Shown here: positions 11,426 through 24,219 of the stretch, in pieces | Layout: each line of letters starts with the position of its first letter | Numbering within the stretch: position 1 is the first letter of the stretch | NCBI GenBank assembly: GCA_033239525.1 | Contig: BSYO01000006.1 | Coordinates: forward strand, 18,314,175-18,378,174 | Reading direction: 5' to 3' | DNA length: 64,000 bases | Origin: Nepenthes gracilis | Lineage: Eukaryota; Streptophyta; Magnoliopsida; Caryophyllales; Nepenthaceae | Program-made: the position numbers and the translations under genes | The notes under the pieces: generated by a model | Told to the model about the DNA's origin: nothing | The model's database searches: none | Seen by the model: only the letters and a program-made list of their open reading frames with translations

Positions 11426-11443
11426 TCCCACAGACAACGCCAA
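11426..11443 (-). other. Primer-binding site of Tat element 1 (tRNA-Asp-like)
   Basis: The minus strand, read directly from the end of the 5' LTR, is TTGGCGTTGTCTGTGGGA. It matches the TGGCGCCGTC start expected for priming by plant tRNA-Asp, except for C-to-T changes. It fixes the 5' LTR boundary at 11444. Confidence 0.7.
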
Positions 11444-12363
11444 TAATGCGATATTGATCCAAACTTCGAATTTGTTTGGTCAAATTGTCCGTCGAATTTC
11501 GGTCTCCGTCCACCGAATTTGGGATCCTATACACCACAACTTAAAACGAGAAGTCAGGTGATGGCGGGGTTTGGTCCCACTGGAAACGCTCCGACGCTTA
11601 AGTCAATAATAAGCCTTCTGAGGATGAAAAGGAAAGATGCAGTAAATGTAAAGATGAATGCTTGGGGAAGTGTTTGAGAACATTGATGGGAGGAGCACTC
11701 GTGGAGAGAGTGGCTCAAGTTAAGGATGCTTATAGAAAGCAATCTTTCCTCAGTACTTAGTTTGTAAGGAACCAGTAACTGAGAGAAAAGGAGAGAGCGT
11801 TGGAAAGCCTTGAGAGCGTAGAGAGCTTCTGTGAGCTTTGATTTGTTAAAGGGCATTCTGCAGGCAAGAGAAAGCATGCCTGCGGAGTGAATATTCATCG
11901 CCTTTTAAAACCATAGTTCTCTATTGCCTTCTTTACGTAGCGAGGCGGGATGCTCGCCTTCTGCAAGGATCATTGCCTTTTTTGCATGAATACAGGTGCC
12001 GTTCTTGACTACAACGGTCAAAAAGGTGGATGCCTTTCCTTCCATACATGGTTACCGTTTGGGTTTCCTCTATAGATTGAGCGCCGATTCGCGTGCCTTC
12101 CTCTCGGGATACACTCTAATTTTGGGAGGTCGCCATTACGGTGGAGATTGTCTTTTTTGGAGGTATGGATAATTAGGGTAAACGACTATTGGGGCGTGCG
12201 TAGGTTGATTTTGACTTGGGCTGCATTTATCCTAAGCCGCAACCGGCATACTTGTTATTTCTCTAGTCAACGGCAGCGTTGACTATCCTGAGTGCAACTG
12301 GACCGTTGTTACTCTTGGGCCATTCGCTTCTTTTGGGTCGGCCGATTACTGATATTCCTATCG
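11444..12363 (-). repeat. 5' LTR of Tat element 1
   Basis: This is the partner of 732-1653 and collinear with it. Its plus-strand start TAATGCGATATT corresponds to TGATGCG in element 2, so the terminal TG has mutated. It ends CCTATCG where the partner ends CCCATCA. U3 (the right-hand side here) holds AGTCAA and TTGACT W-box hexamers near 12266-12285. Confidence 0.82.
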
Positions 12364-12368
12364 GGTTT

Positions 12369-15300
12369 AATTCTGGAAGTATAGTCAATAAAAAATAAAT
12401 CATAGAAAAAATACTACCAATTTAGTATTTTTTTAATATTTAAAAATCTAAATAATATACAATAAAATATACTTTATTTATACATTTTAAAAGAAATTAT
12501 TTTCAGTCTAATTATTAATAAATGTGAAAGGTGATCTAAAAAAAAAAGGGTCGTTCATAACGTTTCAAAAGGAAATAAAACCTCCCAAATAAATGCTTAG
12601 CGCCACCGCCGGCTATGGATTCTACGTCGCCGGTGTAATAAATTCACCGTATAATTAGCGGGAACGGTGATTGATCTGGTCTCTCCATCTCTTCCATATT
12701 CTAGCTTCGATCTTGAAGCATTACTCTCTCTTTGATTTTGATGCACTAGCAAAGAACTGTGGTACTTACCCACGTCCCAAATAAAATACCGAACTGCGGT
12801 GATTTATCTACCTAGCTTTGTTTTATTCGTGGCTCTGATTCTGGTATGCTCAGCAGAAGAATTCTGTTTTGACGTCAGCATTTTTATTTTGATTGATATT
12901 TTTATCTTTGTAATAAAAGAGGATAAAAATTCTTTTCCAACTTATGCGCCAATTGTGATGTTATAATCGACTAGGTTGGATGATTTCTAGAAATTATACA
13001 ATTTGATAATTCTATTTGTTTGGCCGTCACCTGGAATCTTTGGAAACTCTGAATTATAATTTTACATCGCCTTTTGATCTCTTTCCACGAGCTGTTTGGG
13101 CGGGGTATCTCGTATTGGAATTTTCAATAACCTGGCTTGTTCAAGTTATTCTTGTCATTAATTTCAATAAAATTATTGTTTAGATTGATAGAAAGTAGAA
13201 ACTGGAAATGCAATGCAGAAAAACGATTCATAATTTGGAGGAAACCGTGACATGTTAGTACGTGGCTAATATCCGTGTTAATTTTCACCCTGTATTTTGC
13301 TGATCAGCAATATCTTTCTGTGTGGGTTAGTTCAAGTGGCTGAGTGCCAACTATTTCAGATGACAGAACAAAGTTTGATTCTCCTAGAGGGATGCGTCTG
13401 TGTGTGTTTTGCCAGTAAAAAAATAGTTGACATATCAGATTATATTACATTTAGTAATAAGGTTCATGTGAAATGGGTGAATGGAATCTGGGGATTCTTG
13501 GTTTGCTATTGCTATTGGTTTGTAAGGGTACTTGATGACAGTGTTGGTGTTCTAGTGCATCTTTGGTTCTGAATTGATTTGTTATAAATGTAAATTTTGG
13601 TCTTATTAGTTGCACCAATGACATAACAATGGATGTTTGACGGCAATATGTGTTGGCTGAGACTTGAAGAACTTTACCAAACAAATTTCTCTACCATCAA
13701 GCAAGTCAGGTAGCCTTAGTTGAATTCATGCATTTTAAAATTCATCTCATTTTTGCTGTCTCTCCATCATTGCGTTTCTGAATTAGGACATTTATCATGC
13801 TTGCTTTACAGGAAACGGTGCATCTTGCAGGAAGATTGTATTTTGCACCTGGTTACAACTGTTCCTTTGGAACAAAGTTATGCTTGCTACATTGATAACT
13901 TCAGCTCAGTTCACAGAGGTGCAGCGTCCACGGAGCACTCATCATGGCTTTTACAAATAGAAGCCTTTTGTGGGTTTCCTTTTTTGTCCATAACAACGAA
14001 TTCGATGGATTGTTTAGTGACACAGGTACTACTTGAAGGCTGATTATGCAGTTATCTCCCTCCATTGTTGTGACTATCTTTTGTTCTTATGTCCCTTCCA
14101 AAATTCACCTTATGAGGTTATATCAGCATTGGTAATGTCCTTTGCAGTTTTTTTCCGCTTCTTTTTCTGTTTACATTGAAGTTTCTATAATGGTGTTAAT
14201 TTAGAGAAAACTGCCAGCCATATTATAGAACTCTTTGAGATGATCCTTTGCTTGGATGTTTTGAGTCCAATAATGAGGGTAAAAGTCGAGGTTGGTTGAT
14301 CTTATCAACTTCGTTTTGTAGATCCTGTCTGCTAGACAAAGAAGGAAAAGTGCATCTTGAAGTTAACAAAGAATCTTTATTGTGGGAAAATATCTGACAT
14401 TGGTCCAAAATAACGAATTAGAGCACATGGAATGATCTTCTTTTGTTGGGAAAAAGTAAGGTAGGACTGAATGAAAATTGGTAATGCTTTAGCTGGGAAT
14501 GCCTTTTGATATCAATCTTGTTACATGGGAAACTAGGAGTTGCTAGGTGGTTGGCTGTCCACTGGCTCAGGGCTTTAGTTCAGTGACCCTAGCTTCAATT
14601 TCTCCCCCCCATTGCACCATCAAGGAATGTTAATCTTGTCACCTACCCCTCATTCTTATGCCTCACACTTTAGCTGAGCAGTGCACCTATTAGGGTGACG
14701 AGTGGCCACTTTTGATTTGAAAACTATAAAGATGTTCAAATTATATTAATTAGTAGTTTTGTAAAGCTGAAGGAATATATGGGTCTAGATGTGCATTTTT
14801 TGGGCAAAGATTGTGTGCTCTTTTCCCCTCTGTTGATATGTAGCTTTTTTATTAGTTTGCAAACTCATTTGAGATTTGTAAAAGAATGATACATGGTACA
14901 GTACCTTTGTATAACAATTTATTCCCTTGCAATTCTATTGCAAACTTCATTTACTGATGCTTTTGTTGATTGAAATTATGTGATTAGAGTTCTGAACTAA
15001 ACTTATGTGAGCCATTTTATCTCATGCTTTGTTCAACCTTAGCTACCATTATGTTTGTGGAATTGATATTCTATTATTATTAGAGGCCACGGACTGATGA
15101 TTTTATATTACTTGCAAAATGATGTGTGTTGATGATAAATTGATGAATATATTTTGAGGTGTCGTCATTACCTAGGGCAGTTGTACTTTATTTTATAATG
15201 GCTTATTTCTTATTTGTGAGATTTTCAAACAAGCTCATTTGCTCCCTATTAAATATACGGGTCTCCCCGTCTACGTGAGACAATGCAATTCACTAAGTGG

Positions 15301-15752
15301 TTAATCTGCTCTCAAATTGAATTTAGTGCTGATCAACCTTTTTATTTATGGTTGCCATATATCTTTACCAGTTGTATGATTTACGTTGGATCTTCAAATT
15401 ACCTGGTTTTGAATCAGTCTGCAATTTTTCCCCATTTTGGTCTATGCCAACATTGATCAAGAAGATATAGGCATCATGATCTTTCCATTGAATAATCTCT
15501 CCCTTCTTTTAGGTATGTGTTAACAATAGGTTTCATCAACAGGTTTTGTGATGTGATTATGGTATTCAGATATCTGTACTAGCAATTAAATTCTGTCCAT
15601 TAGCAACTTTAAAAATTTGTAAATCTAAGAAGAAATAGATAGGTTTTAATTATTTTGATTATAAGCACTTGAGGTTTCAACAAGAAATAAATCATAATTT
15701 TATGATAACTAACCTTTATAATCCAATCCATATAGTGTCTTTTTTAGAAGTT
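12369..15752 (+). other. T-rich, intron-like DNA without a supported gene
   Basis: The plus strand is T-rich with many splice-like signals, as in plant introns or intergenic DNA. A GC-richer patch at 12590-12770 starts with a short reading frame (ATGGATTCTACGTCGCC...) that ends after a few codons; it could be an untranslated first exon. A 107-bp segment at 13812-13918 has acceptor and donor signals but no recognisable protein. I see no conserved domain. Confidence 0.4.
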
Positions 15753-17820
15753 TTTAATACTCCGGACTCCTATTTGGATCATTTTGATATTAGTTGTGAT
15801 TTTTGGGTTAATTGGATGTGTTTTGAAGTAATTATATTGTGAAATTTTGAAGTAGCGCGATGCCTGATGCACGCCTGAGACGCGCCTGAGGTGCTGATTC
15901 CAGAAGGTCAGCGCCCGAGGCACGCCCGAGGCTTGTTTGAACACCGATTCCAGAAGATTAGTGCCCAAGCTGCGCCTGAGGTACGTTCTAGTGCCGATTG
16001 GGTATTAAAGGCATGCTCAGGTTGGACTTCATCATTTCCTGCGAGGAGGAAAGAGAGGAGAAAGAGAGAGAGAGCGGGGGATGAAGAGAGTGAAGGCGCC
16101 GTTTGGGTTTTTCGAAGTATCCTTTCATCAAATCTATTTGATATAAGGTTAAGGAAAGTATTCTTTAGCCCTATCATTTGTTTAATTTTGTATCTAATAA
16201 TATTTTGTTTCGATTTGGAGGTTTTAAGTTCGTGTGTAACTTTTAATTATCCCGTTTGTTCTCCTTGTGCATGTATGGCAGTTTTACTGGTTGTCTGAGG
16301 GATTTGTTCTATTTCTGTTATTATTTGATAGTTTTGTGATTTTCTAAAAAAATGGGTAAATATCGGATATTGTAATTTTTATATATGTATATTTGTATGA
16401 AAATGAGTATAAAATCTTGCATGGTCCATGTATTTTCACATGCATATGCAAGGGTTGTGGTCACTGCCTTTGGATTTATTATTGGATATTTTGGCCAACT
16501 CTCGACGAGGAGATATTTGTTATTGGAAATCATTTTCTGTCAGCAAAAAAGGCTTGGATGTAATGACCCACCCTCTTTGGTTATTTAATTAGAATTTATA
16601 ATATATTCAAACGTCTTAATATATCTAATAAATTTGAGAATTGTACCCAAATCGCGAGTGGCGAAATATGGTAAGCAACATTACCCATGAGAGACAGAGT
16701 ACATAGGTGGCTAAACATATTGGCCTAAACTGCATTTGATTTGGCCTAATGTTGCCGAAAATATGTGTAATCCTTCATCAAATTAGTCTTTAAATAATCG
16801 GAATTTAAATTTAGTGCATGATTTGCATTTCTATATGGATTTATATTCGGACTTTGATTTGGATTTTGATTTGAGATTTGCGATTTTGCTCATAGATGGA
16901 TTTTTGTATGTTTTGTATATTTGATTTTAATTATATCTTTTGATCCAGATTTTGAATTATCTGCTTATAATACTATTTTGGCTTCTGCACACACGATTAA
17001 ATCATCTACCTATTGGATTTTGTCTCGTATCATGATTTAATCAGGCATTAGATTGGATTTATGATTTGATATCCGAATCACTTTATATATATATATACAC
17101 GTTCTGAGAGGACTGTTTTTTGATTTGATATTTGTTTTGAATTTGATTGATGATTTGAATACGAGACTACCATTGGTTTTGATATTAGATTTTGTCTTAA
17201 ATTTGATGACTGGATTTTGACATCAACGATTTGGATTTATTTCTGTTATCTGATTTGACATTTGTTCTTAGATCCTCCCTCTAATTTATTGGACACGTTT
17301 ATTTTTATATATAATATTTGTTGAGTTTTAGGCTCATATTTTTTATTTTATCCCTTCAGAATAGAGGGTTTGGATATCTTTGCAAGAGCTAGACGAGATA
17401 TGGTGCGGCACCATATGTTTTGGTATGTATCGCATCTGTTTAGATGTATGATATTGGCGCTATTTCGGTTCTTTTAGATTGGATTTATTTTGGGTTGTAC
17501 TTCGGATATTGGAGTCGACCAAGTGTAGGCCTTTGGTTAGCATATTAAGAATTTATGGATTTATTATATTATGTGGATGAGTTGTTATTATTTAGTTATC
17601 TCCTTTATGACTATTTTGAGTAGGTCATGCTTGTGTTACCCGGACAGTAATCTGATGAGGCCCTGTGATGTGTTTTCTTTTGGATTTGTCTATTATGGTT
17701 ATTTGGATAAGGGAGATTTTTCGTCTGTCTTTTATGTTACACCCGAGTTGAGATTTATCTGTTTATTAATTAAAAATTATTTATTTATTGAATTGATCTG
17801 TTTTGTTCCGGTTCATGACA
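15753..17820 (+). repeat. Solo-LTR-like dispersed repeat, copy 1 (about 2.1 kb, non-coding)
   Basis: The start TTTAATACTCCGGACTCC and the end GGTTCATGACA align with the family members at 59944-63186 and 60468-62170, which show TG...CA ends and 5-bp duplications. Shared landmarks are a run of GCGCCTGAGG-type repeats, a purine-rich AGGAAAGAGAGGAG tract, ATTCAAACGTCTTAATATATC, an AATAGAGGGTTTGGATA block and a GTGTAGGCCTTTGG block. There is no coding capacity and no internal region, so it is most likely a solo LTR. Its own flanking 5-mers (AAGTT/TAGCT) do not match well. Confidence 0.6.
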
Positions 17821-20800
17821 TAGCTAGTGAGATGAAACAATCTTTGAGAGGAAAATGGACTGTTCGATGTTCCTATACTTCTTGTCTATTGCACATGTTC
17901 GTACTTCATATTGGTCTAGTATACCCGCAAGTAATACTTTCCTGTTGAATTTTTTCCCTTTCGTTTTCATGATTTGTTCAAAATGCAATATAAATCGTGA
18001 CCTCCATGAGGAGTCTTAGCCCTATGTTCTATCTTGCTGTTGCTGTGTCTGACGTCTATGTCCAATGCAAGAGCATGAGTGAATGATTCTTTATAGCAAT
18101 ATTTGGAAGTGAAATTGGACAATCTTTTTGCAAAACCTGCCAGTGAGGAATTTTGTTCAATAACATTATATGGCCTCATGAACCAAATGAAACCAACAAA
18201 TTTTGATTTCTTTTTGCTGCTTTTGCCAACTTCTAATTGTTCAATGATCTGGTTTTGCTGCTTTTTGTCAATTCAAGCCAAAGCATCTGGAAAAAAGCCT
18301 ATCGCATGAAGCTCATTAAGTTAGAACTCAATAAAAACAACATTATGCATCCCTTCATAGAATCAGAAGGCTGGAGACAGTATTATAGATTCTCAAACTT
18401 GTGTTGCTTCATCGAACTCTCTTTTGCTTATAAAGGCCATATTCATGCAGGCAGAGCATAAGATTTAGTAGGCCCTCTGGATATGTACCTTGCTCAAGTT
18501 CCAGATATGCTACCTGTGCGATTAGGGACTTTGCTCCTGTGGCCTTCTGCTTATCATTCAAAATTATTTTCTTGCTGCATCTTTACTCTGTATTCATGGT
18601 TTTTCTATTCATGAAAGGAACAATTGCAGAGCAAGAGTGAAAAATATGGAGAAGGGTGGGACTATGGATGTTCTGGCTATACTATCAGAGCTCAGTGAAG
18701 GTGCAAAAAATATTGCCTTTCACTGAAAAAGGACTAAGTTTTTCTTTCCTTGGTTAAATAAGGCTACTAGCAAAATTACAACTTTGATCTTTCTATCTTT
18801 CAATTTTTTGGTATGTTCTGATGACTTGGGCTGGGACCATACTTCAATGGAGTAAGGAATGGCATGGTGACCCTTTCAGCACAAAAGGATGCAGCCTCAG
18901 AGCACATTTGCTCACAAGGATTTGGACAACTGACCTTGGTATGATTTAATGTTGCAAACAATTTTTGGCTTCTCAAGAAGCTAAAATAAGGTTTTAAGTG
19001 TTATTTGATAAAGTTATAATCTATGGTCTTTTAATTAGGATTCCAATACAAAAATGTTGAGCTTCTGCTAATTAAAACACTCTTTATCCCTTTGCTTTCG
19101 CGACCTTCATTTGCGGCAATGTTGAAACTAACATGAAAGGAAGAGTTTTCTGGTGCTCCTGCCTTGTAACATAGTAATGAATACATTGACTAGTTCTGCT
19201 ACTCATGGGAGACAGCTTATACTCCCTCTTATTCCATGCTACAAAAATCCTACCATGATATGCAGTGTCGTAATTATTCAAATAACCCCATCCTTTGCAA
19301 GTTGCAACATTTGTTGAAAACCTTCATGAAATTAGTGGTTTACACTTGTCTCCAAGTGCCCAAATATTTCAACTTTATTAGCTTCAAGGAAATGCACTCA
19401 AGATTCTTGTAGGCTTATTTAATCCTTTGATATCAAACTAGCAACTTTCATCCTAAATTATTTGAATGTGGGGATGTAGAATGTTTCCATTTACTCCGTG
19501 CTGGATTGGATCACCATTCCCTTCAAGCTAACTACTACCATGCTAATCCTCAAGATCATATACAAATGTTGGCTTAATAGTTTCAGAAGCTATATTGGCT
19601 TTCTGAACATCTGTTACATTTGTCACATTTGCCTTCTTTCACCCTGAGCATGTGACTCTTCTTAACCTCTTTCTACTTCCAAACGAGATTAGTGATATGT
19701 TTAACGCGACAATTGTCCCCGTGATCTCAATTTCCAGCATCCCTCACATTACTTTGGCCTCCGTTCATACATTATGATTGAGCTCCTTGCAATTTTGACC
19801 CCCATATATAACCATGTCTAGATGCACTTTTCCACTTTTACATCTCAGAACTCAGCATTTGAGACTCTCTCCAGCTAAGCAGTTTGTCAATTTGTACACA
19901 ATGGATTTAGAAAAATACTACTCTTATTACAACTTTACTAAAATTCTATAAAAATATGATGTGGCACGTGATGAGTGGTTTTTTTTATTTTCTTTCCCTG
20001 TCAAAACTAAATGCCACATCATCTTTTCTGGAATTATTATAGGTATAGTGTTGCTCGTGGATTTATATATCCAAATAGCTGAGGCACAGTTATCTATAGC
20101 GAATGGGATTTGCCACCTTATTGAGTACCTGTGCAGTCCAAAGATGTAAGGAAATCAAGGAAGTTCATCTCATTGGCACTTCTTTCCTGAGACAGAAATC
20201 CTCAGACCATTGTTGAACCACCATATGCACTGGAACTCCTCTAAGTTGCAATGCAAATGCCTTGATCATATTTACATAGTTCAGGCCCCAAGGAAAATGT
20301 ACCCCAAGTTAGGTTCCACCCATTTCACCATATATTGAAAGGGGAATTTCTTTCCGAGGGCATAGAAGATTAAGAGTTTTTTCCATAACCTTGTGCTTTG
20401 ATGTAAACATAGAGGTCCATTCCTACGCGCTTAAGATTCTGCAATGTCAACTTCTGCAGTGCCTTGATTTACTATTTCTGTACATGACCTTGCAATTTGT
20501 CTATTTAATTCCATTTTCCCAAGGATCAAATCAAGCTTGATTACCTCTGTATTGCTTTGTTTTGGTAGGGTTCAACTCCCTCCAACCCTCTCCCATCAAT
20601 CGATTAGACTAAAATCCATTATTTTGGTAGGGTATAGCTTTGAGCTGCTGGTGAAGTCTTCATAGATTCCATTCCTACTAAATCAACCACAGTAGGCTTT
20701 GATTGCAGACTCTTTGTTCTCATAACACTGAACATTCTAATTGACTTCCATCCCTGAGATTGTTTCATTCCATCCACATATTCATTGTGCAGCTAATTGG

Positions 20801-21163
20801 GTTAGACGTATAACAAACTGGTTTAATTGGTTTATTTGTTGGGAGAATTACATAATAAAATCAGCTAGCTATGAGGCGCTGAGAGTTTTATCCTGACCCA
20901 TCTATTTCTTTGTTGCTTAGAGGGTAGTTACTGACATAAAAGTATAAAAACATCCTTCAGAACCCCCGTTTTGTTTTATGATTTTGGGGCTTGTGTACTC
21001 TATTTTGTTTGTCAAGTTTATTTGCTGCTATACTATCATGGAATTTTTACTGCTATTCCTGTTCGTGTTGTGACAATTGTCTCTTTTTCTATGCCATGCA
21101 TTTTGGTGCAAAATCTCTTGATGCTTTGCACTCTATCAGTATTGGGGAACATGGCATGGGATA
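17821..21163. other. T-rich non-coding DNA upstream of the Copia element; source of blocks copied into the downstream LTR
   Basis: No gene is supported. A 71-bp segment at 18630-18700 is flanked by AG and GT but lacks recognisable homology. The part 19838-20060 recurs almost unchanged at 30149-30370. Scattered blocks from 20060-21130 recur in the same order within 30361-31273. The last five bases, GGATA (21159-21163), are the probable target duplication of the following element. Confidence 0.55.
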
Positions 21164-22257
21164 TGTTAGAGTCATTTTTATAATTAGCATATTCCGTGAC
21201 CATATGTAATCTTATATCGATATCGGGTTATGGACATCATATAATATCTGTTCTTTGCATCAACTTCGGGGGATACCGTTCTTGAGATCTCGTTCCACTT
21301 CGAGGGAATACCACCCCTACCATGAGCTCTCCATCCACTCGAGCCCAAAATCCCGAAGCCCGCTCTGTGCGCTCTGACCGACCCAAAACCCAAAGCATTG
21401 CGCTCGCCATGAACTCGCCATGTGCTTGAGCGCAAAATTCCGAAAGGGCCTGCTCGCTGCTCGTTGCCTCATCGCTCGAGTGCACGTAGGGTTTCTCTAG
21501 AAACCCTCTGTGTGCCCGCCGCACGCTCGAGCCGAGCTCGAGCACCGAGGCAACGGAAAAATTTTTTAAACCCGTTTTTCGAGCCCTCTATATATATGTG
21601 CCTTAATTTTTTTACCCTAACTTTTGACTGAGCATTTTGGCACGCCTCTCATTGAAAAATATTCAGCTTTTGCTTCTCCAATCCGCCCACAATTGAGAAA
21701 ACCAATCATTTATCTTTGAGCTTCATGTTCTAACAAGTTTTCTCTACACCTACACTTCATCGATCCCATATCGCTACTCTTTTGCCTTCGTTGGTAACGT
21801 CGGTACCTTGAAGAAGGAGACCCGATCGCATTCAGCAATTCAAGTGGCTCAAAAAGAAAGATTGACGTGAAGACTTGAAGGTGTCCGATTCCGTTGCCGT
21901 GGGCAAAACCAAGGAGTTCCTTAGTAGGGATCACAAGACGGGAGTAAGTCGGTTAGGTTAGCGTATCGTTACCACACAATCTGTAACTTGATTTTCATAG
22001 TGCATTGCTTCCCCGGCCGTTGAAGCCCGGAGGATTTTTTTCGATTACCGTGTGTATCGAGTTTTCCTTTCGTCACAATAAATCGTGTCTTTTTATTATT
22101 ATTTATGCTCGTTTATATTTTGCATGCTAATTAGTATCATTAGTATCTAGAAATAAATATTCTTTACGTATATTGAATATTTAATTTTTACTACATCCAC
22201 TATTTTTATCGGGGTCGAAACTTGATTGTAAAATTTAAGACAAAAAGTTCTTTTTCA
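21164..22257 (+). repeat. 5' LTR of the Sirevirus-like element
   Basis: It begins TGTTAGAGTCATTTTTATAA and ends CTTTTTCA two bases before the primer-binding site. The first part is repeated at 29798-30148. The later part (from 21560) recurs only as interspersed blocks in 30400-31273. The length of 1094 bp is typical of this group. Confidence 0.8.
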
Positions 22258-22259
22258 AT

Positions 22260-22270
22260 TGGTATCAGAG
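22260..22270 (+). other. Primer-binding site (initiator tRNA-Met)
   Basis: TGGTATCAGAG is the classical complement of the 3' end of plant initiator tRNA-Met used by Copia elements. It lies two bases after the LTR end and 30 bp before the gag ATG at 22300. Confidence 0.9.
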
Positions 22271-22299
22271 ACTCACCCCAATCCACGACCCTGATCTAG

Positions 22300-24020
22300 A
22301 TGCATACTAGTCAATCCCTATCCGTTCCTCCCTATTTTGATGGGAGCAATTATGCGTACTGGAAAGTACGTTTGAGAGCATTTTTAAAATCAATGGATGA
22401 GCGAGTTTGGGCTAGTACCCAAATTGGGTGGACTCCACCCACAAGTTCCACCGGTGACGAACCAAAAGTCTTATCTTTGTGGACTAAATAGGAACTTGAT
22501 GCATGTAATTGCAATAGTAAAGGGTTACATACTATTTTTATGACCGTTTCCCCCTAAGAATTTAAACGCATTTCCATGTATGAGAAATCAAAAGAAGTTT
22601 GAGATATTCTTAAAATTACCCACGAAGGAACTAAACTAGTTAAAAATTCAAAATTATAAATACTCACCACTAAGTTTGAAGAAATATGAATGAAAGATGA
22701 TGAGACATTTGATGAATTCTTTGCTAAATTGAACGACATTGTGAATTCTACATTCAATTTAGGAGAACGTATTCCTGAAAATAGAATTGTCCGAAAAGTT
22801 TTACGATCTTTGCCTGAACGATTTAGACTAAAAGTTACTACCATTAAAGAAAGCAAAGATTTAGATAAATTGAAAATAGAAGAACTTGTAGGATCCCTTC
22901 AAACTTATGAGCACACTCTTTCCCAATCCAAAGGAAACAAATCAATTGTCCTGAAAACAGTAAAAGAAGAGAAAGGCTGTTACTCGGACGATAAGTCGTG
23001 TAGTGATGAGGATTTTGCTCTGTTCGTAAAAAATTTTAAGAAATTTTTTAAAAATAAGAATAGCAAACGACCTTCCAAAGGAACTGATCTATCTCACACT
23101 TCATTCAAAAAGGATAAAAAGGAAATTAAAGATTTTAAAAATAAGAAATTCCAATGAATCCAATGCCATAAATGCTACGATTTCTGTCATATCCGGACTG
23201 AGTGCCCAAATTTTAAGCGTCAAAAAGAAAAAGTTTTAAATGTGTCTCTAACGGATGATGAAGATGCAAATCACAATGAACAATCCTCCGAAGATGATGA
23301 AGTAAATTATATGGCATTCAAGATATCTATATTTAGTGGTAACGAGGCCACCAATGCACCTCGAACAGTCAGATTTTCTCATGAAGAATCTAATAACGAT
23401 TTTGATGGATTTTAAGAAGTATATGATAAACTATTTAGGGAATGCTTAAAAGTAAAGAAAACGAATAAAAACTTAAATAATAAACTCATCGACTTGGAAA
23501 GAAAAAGGATGAAGTTACAACAAAATTGAAGGGTGCCACTATTACTCATGATCTAGAAGTAAAAAACAGTTTCTTAATCGCTAAAATTAAGACTCCAGAA
23601 GTAGAGCTTAAGAATACTAAAAATGATCTGAAAAAATTCTTAAATGGAACCAAAAAACTTAATCATATGTTGAGGATTGGGAAAGTGGCTGGAAATAAAA
23701 AAGGATTTGGGATATGTTGAGAAAATCTCCCAACATGGTCCACAACCTAAAACTGTATTTGTTCCCGCCATACAAATTCCACTAAAAAATATTAACACAC
23801 CCAAAGTTATTAAGACCGTGTCTCAACGTGTGGAAAAAAGATTTGACTCAACTCATTTGCCTAATCTACATAATCAAAAGGTCACGAACAAACCCTCAAA
23901 AACTTTCAAGTCTTCGACCAATTTCAATCAAAGATGTATGAATAGTTCTCCCATACCTAAGTTTGTGCCTACCTGTCATGCGTGTGAAAAAGTTGGTCAC
24001 ATTCGTCCTTGATACTACAC
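22300..24020 (+). pseudogene. Gag of the Sirevirus-like element
   Basis: The start codon at 22300 opens with MHTSQSLSVPPYFDGSNYAY and WKVRLRAFLKSMDERVW, a typical Copia gag N-terminus. After stops at about 22490 and 22555-22690 it continues with FDEFFAKLNDIVNSTFNLGE, IVRKVLRSLPERF and KIEELVGSLQTYE. A CX2CX4HX4C zinc knuckle (CHKCYDFCHIRTEC) follows at about 23164-23205, then acidic and Lys-rich stretches, and a second partial knuckle-like CHACEKVGHIRP near 23970. Stops and frame changes show it is dead. Confidence 0.78.
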
Positions 24021-24219
24021 CATCAATCTTCTGTATAACCAAAGATAAGGGCTAAAAATGAATAAACTTGTTAATCACATTCAAAAATTGAATGGACAAA
24101 TAAAAAGACTGAATTAGAAAATGAATTCGGGGAGAAAATTTTGAGAAAAGAAAAGTGAGCTGAAAAACTCTTCGAAAACATGTCATTACCATGTTGCTCA
24201 TATAGCCTTAAAAGCTCAA

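Larger units (their letters stand above)
732..12363 (-). mobile_element. Ty3/Gypsy retrotransposon, Tat lineage (Retand-like), decayed, element 1
   Basis: The element is bounded by direct repeats of about 0.92 kb (732-1653 and 11444-12363). It reads leftward: LTR, primer-binding site, gag, protease, RT, RNase H, an extra archaeal-type RNase H, integrase, an opposite-strand gene, tandem repeats, polypurine tract, LTR. The second RNase H between RT-RNaseH and integrase, and the opposite-strand gene between integrase and the 3' LTR, are known characters of Tat-lineage elements such as Retand. Flanking 5-mers GTTTT (727-731) and GGTTT (12364-12368) match at four of five positions, a plausible aged target duplication. 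All coding parts carry stops or frameshifts, so it is not autonomous. Confidence 0.88.

Noticed and set aside
13812..13918. Possible 107-bp exon bounded by TTTACAG and GTGCAG
   Set aside because: Two of three frames are open and neither resembles a known protein. Its phase does not join the candidate at 18630-18700 or 31739, so I do not report it as a gene.
18630..18700. Possible 71-bp exon (frame ARVKNMEKGGTMDVLAILSE)
   Set aside because: The splice signals are weak (donor GTGCAA) and the phase is incompatible with the neighbouring candidates. A chance open stretch is likely.
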